A DNA stretch of 64,000 nt. It comes from Cardamine occulta. Lineage: Eukaryota; Streptophyta; Magnoliopsida; Brassicales; Brassicaceae. The notes below the pieces were generated by a model, which saw nothing but the letters and a program-made list of their open reading frames with translations, was not told the origin of the DNA and ran no database searches. The DNA lies in contig CM051393.1 of NCBI GenBank assembly GCA_028015245.1, forward strand, positions 12,433,036-12,497,035, in the 5' to 3' direction. Shown here one piece after another: positions 22,190-34,334 of the stretch; the first letter of the stretch is position 1; the number at the start of each line of letters is the position of its first letter. A program made the position numbers and the translations under genes.

Positions 22190-25011
22190 TGAAACGGAGA
22201 GAAAGATGTGATCTTTTAAGCTCACATCCTCTGTTTTTGTTTTTGTTTTTTCTTCTTCTAAATGCCTCTTTGTTTGCTGTTACTGTGTAATTGGAAGTTA
22301 TCGGTTATATGGGTTGGTGGTTGACCCGTCGTCTCGTGAAATGCCGAAAATGTCCCCAGTTTATGCCTTTTTGCTATTTGGTTTTTAGTTCTTGGCATCT
22401 TGCTATGGAAGGGTAATATCATCAATTCTAGATCTAATTATCTCCCAAATGGAGTAAAGTAAACCCCAAGTGTACGTGTCACTGCTCACTAGTTATCGTC
22501 ATTTGATTTGATTATTCGTTTTAGTTTGTCAACATTTCCTTATTTATCGCAATTGAATTTTTATTGACAGTATTCTACTATTCTTTATACCGTTGTTCTT
22601 CTTTGATTATTATGCGTCTATACTTTTGTTTATTACTGAGAAATGAATAATAATCAAATACTATATGTTATACACGATACACCTAATCAGTTGTAATTTA
22701 TGTAAATATGTATAGTAGAAAAAGGCAAAGGAAGGCAACAATGACGGTTGCAGAGGATAAAGTCGTTTTAAAATAGTAACTCCATTTGAAGCACAAAGCA
22801 CGAGAATCTTGAGAAGCGTTTTGTTGAAGATAACACCATTTTTTTATTCGTTTGTCTTTTTTTTTTTTCTTTTTTTTTTGTTCATCAAACCCCATATATT
22901 AATTTAAATAAATAATAGTTTCTTAAAGAATGATATAAGGAATCATGTGTGGTCGACCGTCGATGTAGTTCCCGTTAGTTGGACTTGGATCAATGACACA
23001 TTCATTACTTTCTATATCATATATTTTTGTCCTAATTACGTTATGTTTATTAATCTCTAAAAAAGGTTGAATTCTTTCTTTTATTTTCTATTATACGAGT
23101 ACATTTTATTAATCGATAGAAAAGTTATGTTAAGCGTTGAATAATAGCAAAGTTTATGTTGAACCTATCTAACGTTAATCTCAACGATATAATCCCAAAA
23201 CTTAACATTATGATAAAATCATTTAATTACAATATTTATCATTTGTTTTCATAACTCTAACTGATATGAATAAAACATACTCCATAACATTTATGTTTGA
23301 ACGCTTATCCGTTTATGAACAAGTAACGAATCCACCTACATCAATCAATTCGTAAGAAAAAAAACTAGACTATTTAATCATTAGAAACTATTTATGACAT
23401 AGCTTTGTAGTTCCTAAATGAACCATTTAAAAAAACACGCACAAAAGAAGAATTCGCTGGCTTTGTCTCTCTCGTTTCCTCTTTAGTTAACCTTTAGCAA
23501 TATTTCTACTTTTAACTATTTTATTTTCATTTTTATTATACGTCAATACAAGTAAATAGTAATATATATTCTTGTTTAAGACCAAATTAAAATCGGGTTT
23601 GATGAGGTCATGAGAGCCTCATACGTGTACACTGGTAAAGCTTTTGTATATTTTCTTAGATGTTTTGGAAAATTTTGAAGAATCTAGATAACGTGTTCGT
23701 TGACATGGAATCTTTATCTTCAGTCAGAAACTTCGTCTAGATGATAGTTAAAAAGTACAAAAAAATTATAATTCTTTATTCTTTGTACATGGTCCATTAT
23801 TATATACAGGCATATGTGTGTATATTATGTATACAGATAATGTTATAACCACTGAACCACCCAAGTTATTATATTTGATTCCGAATCAATATATAATTTT
23901 TCTTTTTTCCTAGAGTTCTGAAAAACATCACTTAAGTATATGTTTATTGTAATTGGAGTTGGTTGATGATATTATATTAGTAATTTCTTTCTTGGTGGAG
24001 TCTAACATCGCACAATATTTAACTATTCTCTGTTCTACGTTAGAACCTCAACACTTGTTAATAATTTGATATTTTTCTTAACCAAATTTATGATGAATTA
24101 AAAATATATATTGAAACAAATATTAAAAATATCCACTGCAACATGCATACTTTACTAAATGTCTAACATCTTATCATCAATAATCGTCCTCTTAGTTCAA
24201 ACTATCCACAAATAAATGATCTAACAAAAGACCACAATCATGATCTTAATTCGTATAATATTAAGCCTATAGCTATAAAAACTCCTAATCACAATCTAAA
24301 TTATAAACTCCATTCCTCTCCTCGGTAAGTTAATTCAATATATATATCTAAGGTAATTTAAATTTAATATAAAAATTTAAGAAAGAACCAATTTATGTGT
24401 TGGACCACGTGGATGTGCATCAAAAGAGACTTGAACAACTTATGAAACTCTTCATGATAGGTGTTTGTTACCGAACATTCAAGTTCAATGATGTGGCTGG
24501 TCCTAACTACCCAAATCTTCTATATTTTTTGTTTTTTTTTTCAATTACATAACCGGAATTGTAAAAAGGACAAAGAGAATACCAATGTGCTACGTTGCTA
24601 GACTTCGACTTGTCAAACTAAATTCTCTGCATAGTCCTCGAAAGCTCAGTTTTATCTACTCTCCTTTTCAAACATATATACATGATATATTCAACTCAAA
24701 TTTAGTGCGTCTATTTACGTATCCACACCATTATAGTCATTTCAATTATGGTGAATTAGCTAAATAAGATAAGAGTAAGTAAATGACTAGAATCTTGTCA
24801 AGTAGTATGATATGTCGGCGTCAAGAATCTTGGCTTTATGTAGTACTGGGATAAAGAAAGATGCAAAAGACAAAATGAATGTAAATAATGATCAAAGCTT
24901 CGTTTACAATTACATAGTTAGTTTGACAAAGAAAGATTACATTGTTGATTTGGTTTAAACCGGTTCATACCAAACCAGATATGCCAGACTAAAGAAAAGT
25001 TTGTAGAGCTC
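22190..25011. other. Long AT-rich spacer
   Basis: Starts with the SGP1 upstream region and ends with the 3' flank of the small minus-strand gene at 25012. It contains a T-tract near 22855-22880 and no believable coding frame. A short frame at 24585-24767 lacks codon bias or any recognisable motif. No transposon ends found. Confidence 0.55.
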
Positions 25012-25560
25012 TTAAAGAATGCTCTCATTGAGTTTAGAGAAACCAAGCTTCTTGAGTCTACTGGTTATTGGATTAGCCCAAGCTCGATCTGGATTCCCGC
25101 ATTTCACATCCACAATTTCCACAATGTTTATTCTCCTCTCCCTTCTCGGAGTTCCTTGCAACGATATGTTATCAGAGCCAAGCATTGGAAGCTGATGAGT
25201 GCTTTTGGTGTTGTGACCTTTTGGTGTTCTAACATTATCAGAGCCAACCACTGGAAGCTGATGAGTGCTTTTGGCATTGTGACCCTTTGGTGTTCGAACA
25301 TTATTAACATTGTGGTTGTTGCTGCTGCTGCTAGCTTCGTCTGATGATTTTCGTGGTTTTGATCTTCTTGGAGTTGAAGAAGATGTGCCACAATCTACTG
25401 AGACAGGGATTGTTGTTCTAATGGGTCTTGATGTGGGAGTCTGAGGTGAAGGTTGTTTCATTGAGTCTAGCTCTCGTGTCATTAGAGTTGCAACTGTTCC
25501 TGTTGCTCCTATTTTTATCGATCCTCCTCCACCTCTGATCAGTTCAAGCTTCTGAACCAT
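25012..25560 (-). CDS. Unknown small basic protein with internal repeats (AT5G54850-like)
   Basis: An intronless frame of 182 residues starting at the ATG at 25560. The N-terminus is MVQKLELIRGGGGSIKIG. The middle is Ser/Thr/Asn-rich and of low complexity. Then a 22-residue unit (NVRTPKGHN then KSTHQLP) is present twice in tandem. The C-terminal part has a conserved look, with INIVEIVDVKCGNPDRAWANP and RLKKLGFSKLNESI. No membrane segment or known domain is visible; the composition suggests a disordered protein. It matches the position and type of the uncharacterised A. thaliana gene AT5G54850. The leader probably extends upstream through 25561-26640 with an intron that I cannot define. Confidence 0.75.
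   Translation of the reverse strand: MVQKLELIRGGGGSIKIGATGTVATLMTRELDSMKQPSPQTPTSRPIRTTIPVSVDCGTSSSTPRRSKPRKSSDEASSSSNNHNVNNVRTPKGHNAKSTHQLPVVGSDNVRTPKGHNTKSTHQLPMLGSDNISLQGTPRRERRINIVEIVDVKCGNPDRAWANPITSRLKKLGFSKLNESIL
25169..25300 (-). repeat. 66-base tandem repeat inside the small gene
   Basis: Two in-frame copies, 25169-25234 and 25235-25300, differ at a few positions and encode the doubled 22-residue unit. The unit length is a multiple of three, so the frame is kept. Confidence 0.85.
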
Positions 25561-27224
25561 TATGAATTTTATTAATTTTCTTTCGTCTCTGCAACTCTCT
25601 TAGAGGACAACTTATTGAGTTGTTTTTTTTCCTGCTTCACGGGTCTGAAAACAAATCTGAATAAACAAACAAAGCATCAATCTAGAAGAATCAGTAAACC
25701 TTATCATATCAAAAAGCAGAAAACAAACAAATTATGCCACTTTTCACAGTTTTCTGATGAGGAATTCATGGTTTTTAAAATGGGGTATATGCGAAAGGAT
25801 TTAGTAGTTCAAGTTTTAACTTAGCAAACTTTGAATCAGAAAAGAGGAATTGAGGATTCCATAGACAGCACCAAACTGAAATTCCGTAGAAAGCTCTTCA
25901 CCAAGCTATTTGCAAGCACAATCTAGAGGAACAAACCAATTGTGTACTGCACCATAACTAAAGTCTTTTGACTTTCAAAAACGCTATTTGTATACCAGTT
26001 TCGAATAAAAGCTTGGAGCACATCATTATTATGCCACTGTTCCTATTCATATCAAAAGTTTAGTATTATCTTGTTTGATGTTTCTATCAGATTGATTGAA
26101 ATAGAAAGGTTGAAACTTGAAGCAAATGTTAATGTCATTACAGAAGCGGTTCAACTTATAATATCAAAATCAATCTCTATGAATCTAAAGCAACAGGGAA
26201 TCACAAAAATTACATATAGAAAAGGGGGAAAAAGAGGAAAACGAAAACCTAGCGACTAAGTGATTTGAAATCATGAGAACGACATCCTATGATTCTAATC
26301 TTGACTAGTCACATTCGACAGCGATGAGACAAATCCCCAGAACATGAGTCAAAAATCACATAAGGGCCCTAATTTAAAACAACCCTAAGCTAACAATCTC
26401 GGATAGATCACCAAAACAATGGATTCGTACAAAAAGCTTACCGATTTATAATCGTCCAAGTGATCAGAAGAAGCCAAAACTTTTTCAAATTTCAGAACTT
26501 TTTAGAAGTTGATCGAATTGGATTAAGGACCCGCATTGAACAATTAGGTATAGGAAGGGGAAAAGAAATGAAAAATCAAAACTTTGGTGTATTGATTGGT
26601 TTAGAAATCTGAGTTTTCTTGTGGGAGCGTGGTGAATTAAGCAGCGACTAGTCAACGCGCGCACACGTTCCTTGTTTACAGTGTAGAGTTGATTGCTCCA
26701 ATCATTTTTATTGGAAACGGAAAGTAAATATTTTTTTGAACAAGGAGAAAGATATGCAAATTATATTAGAAGCATTAAACTCTGAGCTTATCACAGGTTT
26801 CGCCTTAATTATCAATTGTATCAAAATGATCGCGGAAAGCCAAGATATATGCCGTCGTTTTAGCGTCATTTTAGCGTCGTTTTAGCGTTTGTGGGAACTG
26901 GGAAGAGTAAATTATGAAAATTATATTTGAACGCTGGAACTTTGAGTTTAGCATATCTTTAGCCTTTAGTTATCAATTGTATCAAAATGATTCAGAAAGT
27001 TACTTAAAACGCAGCCGTTTTTGTTACTTATTTGAACTCTCTTTATCAGTTAGAGAGTTTAAGAATCTGAGCAGCCGACAAAATGTACAAGTACGTGTGT
27101 GTTGGCTTGGCTCTCCGGTCATTTCAGTAACAAGTTCGGTCCTAAAGTCACAGTGTTTTTTGTTTGTCTTGGGGAGAAGCGGAAAGAGGGAAAAAAAAAA
27201 GAGGATCAGACCTTTTTTGCCTTG
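25561..27224. other. Divergent spacer with a diverged direct repeat
   Basis: Lies between a minus-strand and a plus-strand gene, so it should carry both promoters. The part next to 25560 is probably the leader of the small gene. Two related segments of about 87 bases lie at 26754-26840 and 26914-27000, separated by copies of TTTTAGCGT. No other coding signal was accepted. Confidence 0.55.
26754..27000. repeat. Diverged direct repeat, two units about 160 bases apart
   Basis: Unit 1 (26754-26840) and unit 2 (26914-27000) share ATG-AAATTATATT at the start and TATCAATTGTATCAAAATGAT near the end, with scattered differences between. The spacer has three copies of a TTTTAGCGTC-like word near 26858-26887. 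Looks like an old local duplication in the upstream region of the Ole e 1 gene. Confidence 0.75.
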
Positions 27225-28600
27225 ATGGATTCAGGGTTGAGATTTTTCGTGATGGGTCTGTTCGTGATGACTGTGATCTTTGAAGGTTCTGGTGTTGACG
27301 CGTGGACTGGCGAGATTCGCGGTAGAGTTGTATGTGATGTCTGTGGCGATTCTTCAATCGGACCAGAAGATCATGTCCTTGAAGGTTTGTCTCTAATTCC
27401 ATCTGCTTGATGTCTTCTCTTTAATCCGTTTTTTAGATGTTCGATCGTAAATTCTTTGGATTTTAACTGTGTAGAAACTCTTGGTTCACGTTTCAGCTGT
27501 GGTTCTCGAGTTGAGAAAAAGTGTTGCTTTTGTTTGTGTGTTGGAAATGATCTGCTGTTGTTCTGAGGGGTAGTGGTCACTGTTTGTTTCTAGGGATTCG
27601 CACTCATCAAATTGGTGTGAAATCTATATACATTAGCATTACGTTACTGCAGTTTTTTTCTTTTCTGTAGATTTTGGACAGGAACATTTATTTAGTTATA
27701 CAGATTAGTCTATTAGTCACGTCATAGCCGAAGTCTTATTGGTACTCTTTTTTCTTCTTTCTTGAGCAAATGGTGCATATCAATGCGAGTGTCTATCTGC
27801 AGTTTTTTTCAGATTCTTATTTGGTTACATGAACCAAATTTGTAGGCGATTATGATTTGTATCATCCCTTTTCTCTCTGGGACTTGGAAATTTTAGGATG
27901 TTCATATTTGTGTTTCTGGCTGCGCTTTTTGTATTTATACAATTGTGTTAGTGGTTATTGTAGATGATGCTTCTATGTGAAATTTTGTCAAGTTTTCTGA
28001 TTCATATTACTTTTTCAATTTCATGAATCAAATTTAGAAGCGAGTATGTTTTATATCACCCCTTGTCTCTCTGGAAGTTAGTTATTTGTTTGTTCATCCT
28101 AGTGTTTGCGATTTTGTATTAATCTGTTTGTGTTAATGTTTTTTATCCACTCTGCTTTCATGTCCCAAAATATCTTGTTGAACCTTTCTGCTAATTGATT
28201 GTACTGTTTGGCACTTTTAAACCTTGTTATGCTACAAGGAAAACGTCGATCCAATCACTTCCATGTCATTGAAGGATCAATCACATTTTCAAGTTGTTGT
28301 TGTTGTTCAATCTTTACAGGAGCTGAGGTTGCAGTTCTCTGCATAACCAAATCTGGAGAAGTTGTGAACTACCAAGCTTTCACAAACTCAAAAGGTGTCT
28401 ACACAGTTGCAGAGACAATGCCTGAGAGCGAACGTTGGGACGCTTGCCTTGCAAGACCCATAAGCAGCTTCCACACGCCTTGCAACCGCCTACACCAAGC
28501 CAATACCGGAATCAAATTCACTTATAACCGCCCTTCTGGTTACTTTCATGCCGTGAAACCGTTTGTTTATCGACCTCAATATGCACCTTCTTATTGCTGA
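27225..28600 (+). CDS. Pollen Ole e 1 allergen/extensin family protein (AT5G54855-like)
   Basis: Two exons, 27225-27384 and 28320-28600, joined in phase 1, give 146 residues. Residues 1 to about 28 are a signal peptide (FFVMGLFVMTVIFEGSGV DA). The mature part starts with the family's typical EIRGRVVCDVCGD, followed by GAEVAVLCITKSGEVVNYQAF, and has the conserved cysteines (VCDVCG, VLCI, DACLARP, PCNRLHQ). The family comprises secreted cell-wall or pollen proteins of uncertain biochemical role, so the name describes relation and not an allergen activity. The start is the first ATG before the signal peptide; upstream A-rich sequence is leader. The 935-base intron is long for its neighbours. The protein looks intact. 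Confidence 0.88.
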
Positions 28601-29104
28601 TTCAAAAAGTCTTTATACTGTTTTCTAAGTCCTTGTAAGTTTGTAATAATAATAGGAAGATACTATGAAATATGAATAGTTTTGGATTTGTAAAATGTTA
28701 ATATGGAGCAGCTTTGATTTTCCTCATATGTTTTGATTTAAGGATGAGTAATTTTATAAGAATAAAATTGAGAAATGAAGTCTAAAGTCAAAGTCAAAGG
28801 GAGGAGACGAAGTCTCACAAGGCGGTGAGGAGGGATAAAGAACAGATATGGGTCCTACAGATGATGTGTCAAAATACTATAGGATCAATAACGTGTCTCA
28901 CGCATGAGTAAAGCTTTTGTTGATGAAAAGACGAAAATATCCCTATCGTCATTCTTTACGTCAGTCAACTGAAAATTGAATTGTCGGGACGAGGAATCCA
29001 TAAATCTGGTAAAGAAAATTCGTTTATAAGAAATAGAGAGCTAAAGAGATTTCATGATCCGAAGAAGCTAAGAAAACCTGTTTTTGTCTAATTCTTGCAA
29101 TAAG
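28601..29104. other. Spacer before the folate-biopterin transporter gene
   Basis: The first ~100 bases are likely 3' UTR. From about 29020 the sequence looks like leader of the next gene. A short doubled word, AAAGTCAAAGTCAAAGG, lies near 28783-28800. Nothing else recognised. Confidence 0.5.
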
Positions 29105-31502
29105 ATGATACATTGGTTGAAGCAGCTGCGATCGGCGTTTGGCGTCGCGTTTTTGTGGCTTGTTTGTCTCATTTACTTCACTCAGGTCTATTTCAATCTC
29201 TGGATTTTTATCTATTTCTGGTAATTGATCTGAAAATGGCGATTCTCGTTATACCAAAACAGAAATGGTGATTGATTCTCGTTGCGGATTATTGATAAGC
29301 AGAGAACGCATTTTTCCGTTGGCGTTCTATTTACGCAAAATATTAATCTCGCGAATCAAATACGATTAGGGATTCTGAACTTCTGATTTAGAGATGTTTT
29401 TAAATTTGGAAGCTTCCACACGTTATTGGATCAAATTTATCTCGTTTTCCTCTGTTTTTGTAAATGTTTCCAATTGCTTTTGGTAGACAATTAGACGATC
29501 ACCGTACATTTGTTGAGATAGGTTTAGTTAATTTCATGTTATTAGTGATTAATGAAGTATAAATTTAGGATTAGCTATATAAAACTGTATTATGCAGGAT
29601 AATCAAAATGATTTGATGATTTTGTATACAATAGGGATTTAGATCGTTCGTGTGGACAGCTGTTTCGTACCAGCTCAAAGACAGGCTTCAGTTATCACCA
29701 TCAGCTTCTCAGTTTGTATTTTCTGTAGCCTTCTTTCCATGGAGCATAAAACCATTATATGGGTATGATACAAAGTCTTTACCAATATATTGATTCAAGC
29801 TAAAATGGCAGTGAGAGTAAGGAGCTTTGTAGTAATGAAATGTTTGTTCTCTTTTTGCTTTTTGGTAGAATCATCTCAGATTGTATCCCAATTGGAGGGA
29901 AAAAGAGGACACCGTATTTGGTGATATCGACTGTGCTCTCTCTTGTGCCATGGCTCTTGCTTGGTTTAGATTCAACCTCGCGAAGTTCCAGTCTATATCT
30001 GATGATTTTCTTGACTGTACAAAATCTAGGATCAGCCATGGCTGATGTTGTGGTAGATGCTATGATAGCTGAGGCAGTAAGACTTGAAAAGTAAGATTCT
30101 TTGTTCATCAGTTTCTGTACATAGTTTAGTGGCTGATTTATCGGGAAAACTGTGGGGTTCTTGTTCAATAATTGAGTTGTCTTTTACTTGTTTCTCAGGG
30201 CTTCGTTTGCTGGAGATCTTCAGTCTGTCTCGTGGCTTGCTATGGCTGTGGGCGGAATATGCGGTAGTCTATTAGGAGGTTATGCATTAACCAACTTGAA
30301 GATAGAAACAATATTCCTCCTTTTCACGGTATTACCGGCGCTACAGTTACTATCATGTGCTCTGGTTGAAGAATTTCCTGTTAGCAATGAACCGATGGCC
30401 GAGCTGTTGGATTCGAACGAGTTTGAAGAGAAAAGCAAGATGAGCAATGATAACTATCAAGATACGAAAAATTCGAGTACAAGAAGAAGGAAGGGGCAGA
30501 AGAAAGGTAAAAAAGGAGCTTCCAATGGAAAGTCTGAGACACAGAAGAAGCAATCAAAGTCTTTCGCTTCACAGTTGTTCCAGTCACTGAAAGCAGCCAC
30601 TTTTGAGTTGTGCCGTGCATTCAAGCAACCGATCATTTTGAGGTAATGGACGCTCTTTTGATTAGTCGCTTTCCAAAAAATTTCTTGAAGTATTGCTTTG
30701 TCAATTACTTTTTCTTGTTTTGCAGACCAATGGCATGGTTTTTCATTGCGCATATCACTGTGCCAAATCTCTCTACCGTCATGTTCTATTACCAAACTGA
30801 GGTCTTGCAATTGGACGCTTCTTTCTTAGGAACAGCCCGTGTTGTTGGTTGGTTAGGTCTCATGCTTGGAACTTTTATATACAACCGCTATCTTACAAAG
30901 ATGACTCTACGCAAGTCTCTCTTGTAAGTCTAACACACACACATTAAGACTTCGTTGCATCTCAATGTCTTCCTTCTTTAAGTGATCTAATCGACAACAC
31001 ATCATCTCAGGTTTGCTCACATTGGATTATCTGTAACGATACTCCTCGATATGGTTCTAGTATCTAGAGCAAATGTGGGCTACGGAGTTTCAGATAAGAC
31101 AATGGTGCTCTTCGGATCAGCTCTAGCTGATGCCATCAATCAACTCAAGTACATTGCATTTCCTTGTTTATTTTCTCTTTAACATTCCTTAAGGATCGTA
31201 AACTCAATAACCATGATTTTGGCTTAATTAATTGCAGATTCATGCCGTTCTTGATCTTGTCCGGTCGTCTATGTCCTCCTGGGATTGAAGGAACACTGTT
31301 TGCACTGTTTATGTCGATAAACAACCTTGGGAACACAGTTGGGTCGTTCATGGGAGCAGGATTGGCTTCAGTTCTGGGAATATCTTCAGGGTCATTTGAG
31401 AATATGTTTATGGGCTTAGCCATTCAAGTGTTTTGCACTTATATTCCTGTTTTGTTTCTTTTCTTGATCCCTAAGGAAGCTACAGGAGTATCAGCATCAT
31501 AG
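29105..31502 (+). CDS. Folate-biopterin transporter family (MFS, FBT4-like)
   Basis: A polytopic membrane carrier of the BT1/FBT family; A. thaliana AT5G54860 is listed as probable folate-biopterin transporter 4. Transport of folates is proven only for some family members, so the substrate here is inferred. Exons: 29105-29185, 29635-29762, 29869-30090, 30199-30642, 30726-30923, 31011-31148, 31238-31502, all in phase, 491 residues. The N-terminal half has SVAFFPWSIKPLYG, SDCIPIGGKKRTPY and MADVVVDAMIAE, which are typical of the family. A hydrophilic Lys-rich loop (about residues 220-270) separates the halves and is probably cytosolic. The C-terminal half has FVLILSGRLCPPGIEGTLFAL-like helices (PPGIEGTLFAL, NNLGNTVGSFMGAGL). 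The start ATG opens exon 1 with MIHWLKQL; no upstream alternative fits. Confidence 0.9.
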
Positions 31503-31931
31503 GCCATAGAGCAAAGCTAGTTTCTCATAGAACAAGATTTAGATCAGAGTTTTTGGATTTTATTTTTTTGGCATCACTTGTTGACTTCTTTTAAAGGCTT
31601 GGATTTAGCACACATCACACAGCGGAGAGATTGTTATATACTAATATACAGCTACATTTATTCCTGTCAATCTTACTCAAATCCAAATATATACTCTGAT
31701 TGCAGAATGGAATTACTCTCATCCAAATATTCTAGTGAGAGTTTCATTTTATTAAAATACTCTTGTTCATTATGTTGGCTAATCTTAAACGAAGTCATAC
31801 CATATGTTGGACCAATAAATAGTTTTCTTTATTACATTCGCTAATCAAAATGGGGCCATATATATAGTTAGGTACATTAATTGGGCTTTGAAGTTGAGTC
31901 CACATGGAAAAACAAAAACAAATCAAAATTT
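31503..31931. other. 3' UTR of the transporter gene and tRNA 3' flank
   Basis: No coding signal. The stretch just before 31932 is rich in A on the plus strand, so it gives T-runs downstream of the minus-strand tRNA that can serve as RNA polymerase III terminators. Confidence 0.5.
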
Positions 31932-32003
31932 TATCAGAGCCAGGTTTCGATCCTGGGACCTGTGGGTTATGGGCCCACCACGCTTCCGCTGCGCCACTCT
32001 GAT
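31932..32003 (-). tRNA. Initiator tRNA-Met (anticodon CAT)
   Basis: A 72-base cloverleaf on the minus strand. The acceptor arms ATCAGAG and CTCTGAT pair fully, with the discriminator A after them. The B box reads GGATCGAAACC, and the anticodon loop holds CAT (complement of 31969-31971) with the GGG/CCC stem pairs seen in initiators. The first base pair is A-U and the T-loop is AUCG-type, both initiator features in plants. No intron. The next gene's start codon lies only 116 bases away on the opposite strand. Confidence 0.95.
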
Positions 32004-32118
32004 GATTTTGATAACGGTCTTACATGAAGTTTACTTAACTAAATCACAAAGATTATAAATTTCAAGTAGATTTTCCGACGGGTCTCAGCGGTGAACGAGA
32101 AATACCGAACATCAAAAA

Positions 32119-33452
32119 ATGAGACGACGACCAGGAATCGGAGGATTACAAAAAGCTGCAGCTGCTAGGGTTTTGCTTCTAAATCCGTCTTTATAATTTC
32201 TTAATTTTTCGATTTGATGGTCTGATTTTGATCGTAATCTATCTTTCAGGATCAATACCGCTTATTGGGAGAAAATGTTGCGAAGCTACGCACTGATCTT
32301 ATGAAGGAACAGCTCGCCACTTTCCGATCTCAGCTTGAAGAGTTAGCTCGTAAACACAAGGTTCTGAATTCATCTATTAACCCACTGTATCTAGTTTTGA
32401 TTTCAGCATTGCTTAACTTGAAATAAATTGTGGCGGATCGTGTTGTGATAAGTTAATTTATTCTGAAAAGGAAACGTTTTTGTGTATGTTGTAGAATGAT
32501 ATTCGTAAAAATCCAGCCTTTAGAGCTCAATTCCATGAAATGTGTGCTAAAGTTGGAGTAGATCCTTTAGCTTCAAACCAAGGTTTCTGGGCTGAGTTGC
32601 TTGGAATTGGTGACTTCTATTATGAATTGGGTACGTTTTATACATTCTTGCATCACTAAAGAAGCTTTTGATTTTGAATTCTGGATACAAGTGTACAAGT
32701 AAATCATTCGAGTTTGTTGTACTCTTCACTTTCACTCATGTTGATCCTTTGAACAGGAGTTCAGATAATTGAAGTTTGCATGCTAACAAGGTCTCTTAAT
32801 GGAGGTTTGATCAGTTTACAGGAGCTATGCATTCATCTTTGTCAGAGAAGGAAGAAAGATCGTGAAGCTGTGACTGAAGATGATTGTCTTCGAGCTATTA
32901 GCAAGCTAAAGGTTATCCTAATTGTGTTCTCGTAATCTTTCAACAGAAAAAATGACAAAGTTAAACTGTTCTCACTGATATCAATTCCTCAGGTTTTGGG
33001 TAGCGGGTTTGAGGTTTTCACGGTTGGCAAGAAAAAGCTCATCCGGTCAGTCCCCACTGAGTTAAACAAAGACCATAACCAAATCTTGGAGTTGGTCAGG
33101 TAATCAAACATATTGAAGAAGAGCCAAAAACACATATCTTCAAACTTAATAGGTTTTGGATTTCAGGGTCAAGGCTTTGTGACTGTAGAAGAGGTACAAA
33201 GACGGCTCTCATGGACATCTGGTCGAGTTATAGATGCACTCGAAACTCTATTAGAAGTATGCCTCTTTCTCTCCATCCATTTACCTTAGTTTAGCTGTTT
33301 CAATACATATGATCATATAATGGTACTGACATGAAACTCTTGTTTTTCAGGAGGGTCTTGCGATGATCGACGATGGTCATAAAGATAGCAAACGTCGGTA
33401 CTGGTTCCCATGTGTTTCTTCTGTTTATGCATCCAGTGGAGCTGATACCTAA
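32119..33452 (+). CDS. VPS22/SNF8-like ESCRT-II subunit, duplicate with one-base deletion
   Basis: ESCRT-II subunit that sorts ubiquitinated membrane proteins into multivesicular bodies. Exons: 32119-32169, 32250-32360, 32495-32630, 32757-32911, 32993-33099, 33167-33256, 33351-33452. The protein begins MRRRPGIGGLQKAAAAR, the signature start of plant VPS22, and continues with helical and winged-helix parts (DFYYELGVQIIEVC, EVQRRLSWTSGRVIDALE). Full length would be about 250 residues. Exon 5 is 107 bases where phase needs 108: the end reads TTGGTCAG where TTGGCTCAG is expected. Splicing at the normal donor then gives a stop soon after entering exon 6. An in-frame but weak donor at TTG|GTCAGG (after 33094) would restore the frame with the loss of one or two residues. 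In A. thaliana I know VPS22 only at AT4G27040, so this is probably the other copy from an old duplication. Either a young pseudogene or a rescued gene. Confidence 0.8.
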
Positions 33453-34334
33453 AACTTGTATCGAGACTTCTTCATTTTATACTTGATACAGTTCACTATT
33501 TTCTTGTGTGTGTTTATATAAGTTGGTTCGGTTCGGTTGAGTGAAATAAAACTAAGTGATTGAAGCCAACGAAATTTCTGATTTGCCATGACGTCGGACC
33601 ATGTACATAAACATAACCATTTTAATGGCTGTAACGTTAATTAAAGATTTGATTTTGTTGCTTTGATATTACGCCTTTTTTGTAATTCCAGAATTTTGGG
33701 AGAAACGGCGACGTAGGTTTTTGATATGCACACAATTGAACCATACTTCAAGTATCTCTACACGTTAGATCATTGATGAAGGGACGTAATTAGATGATAA
33801 CATTGGGATAAGGAATTTAAACCAGGCCAAATTCTGTTGCTTTTTGTATATTGTGGTTTGACTAAATTATTTTCCTTGAATCTGTGTATAACGTGTAGAA
33901 TAGATCATGTGGTATGTGGTATGTGGTTTATGGTTGAATTTATACAATATAAAAATATTTGTTGTTATTAATAATATATTAAAATTATTCGGATGATGTA
34001 ATCTTAGTTTTGTCACCACCTATCTATTAATTTTTAATGAAAATTATAAATAGGTAAAGTGAATTTAGTTTTTTTTTTTAAGGATTTTTTTGTTATCAAA
34101 TCGAAACTAATTGCACAACTTAAACAATCTGTTCCAGTTAATTTATCTCTGCGTCATAAATTAATAGTGTGATTTGACCAAAAAATAAATTAATAGTTGA
34201 TTTTTCGAAAGTAATGAAACTTGCCACTTTGATAAAGAGAGTTTATAATTTGTTTCTCCATAAAGTTTGTTTCAAATATAAATTAAATAGATTTTTAATA
34301 TCGTGGAGAAGAGCTCGTCGAACCCAAAACTGAT
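33453..34334. other. AT-rich spacer
   Basis: Contains 3' UTR of the VPS22-like gene and the upstream region of the next gene. Nothing recognisable beyond short A/T runs. Confidence 0.5.

Noticed and set aside
21800..22225. Longer SGP1 N-terminus starting upstream of 22189
   Set aside because: The upstream in-frame codons contain no ATG (the first is GTG), and a nearby ATG at 22225-22227 is out of frame and followed at once by a stop.
24585..24767. Short plus-strand frame as a gene
   Set aside because: 60 codons without codon bias, homologous motif or promoter context in an AT-rich spacer.
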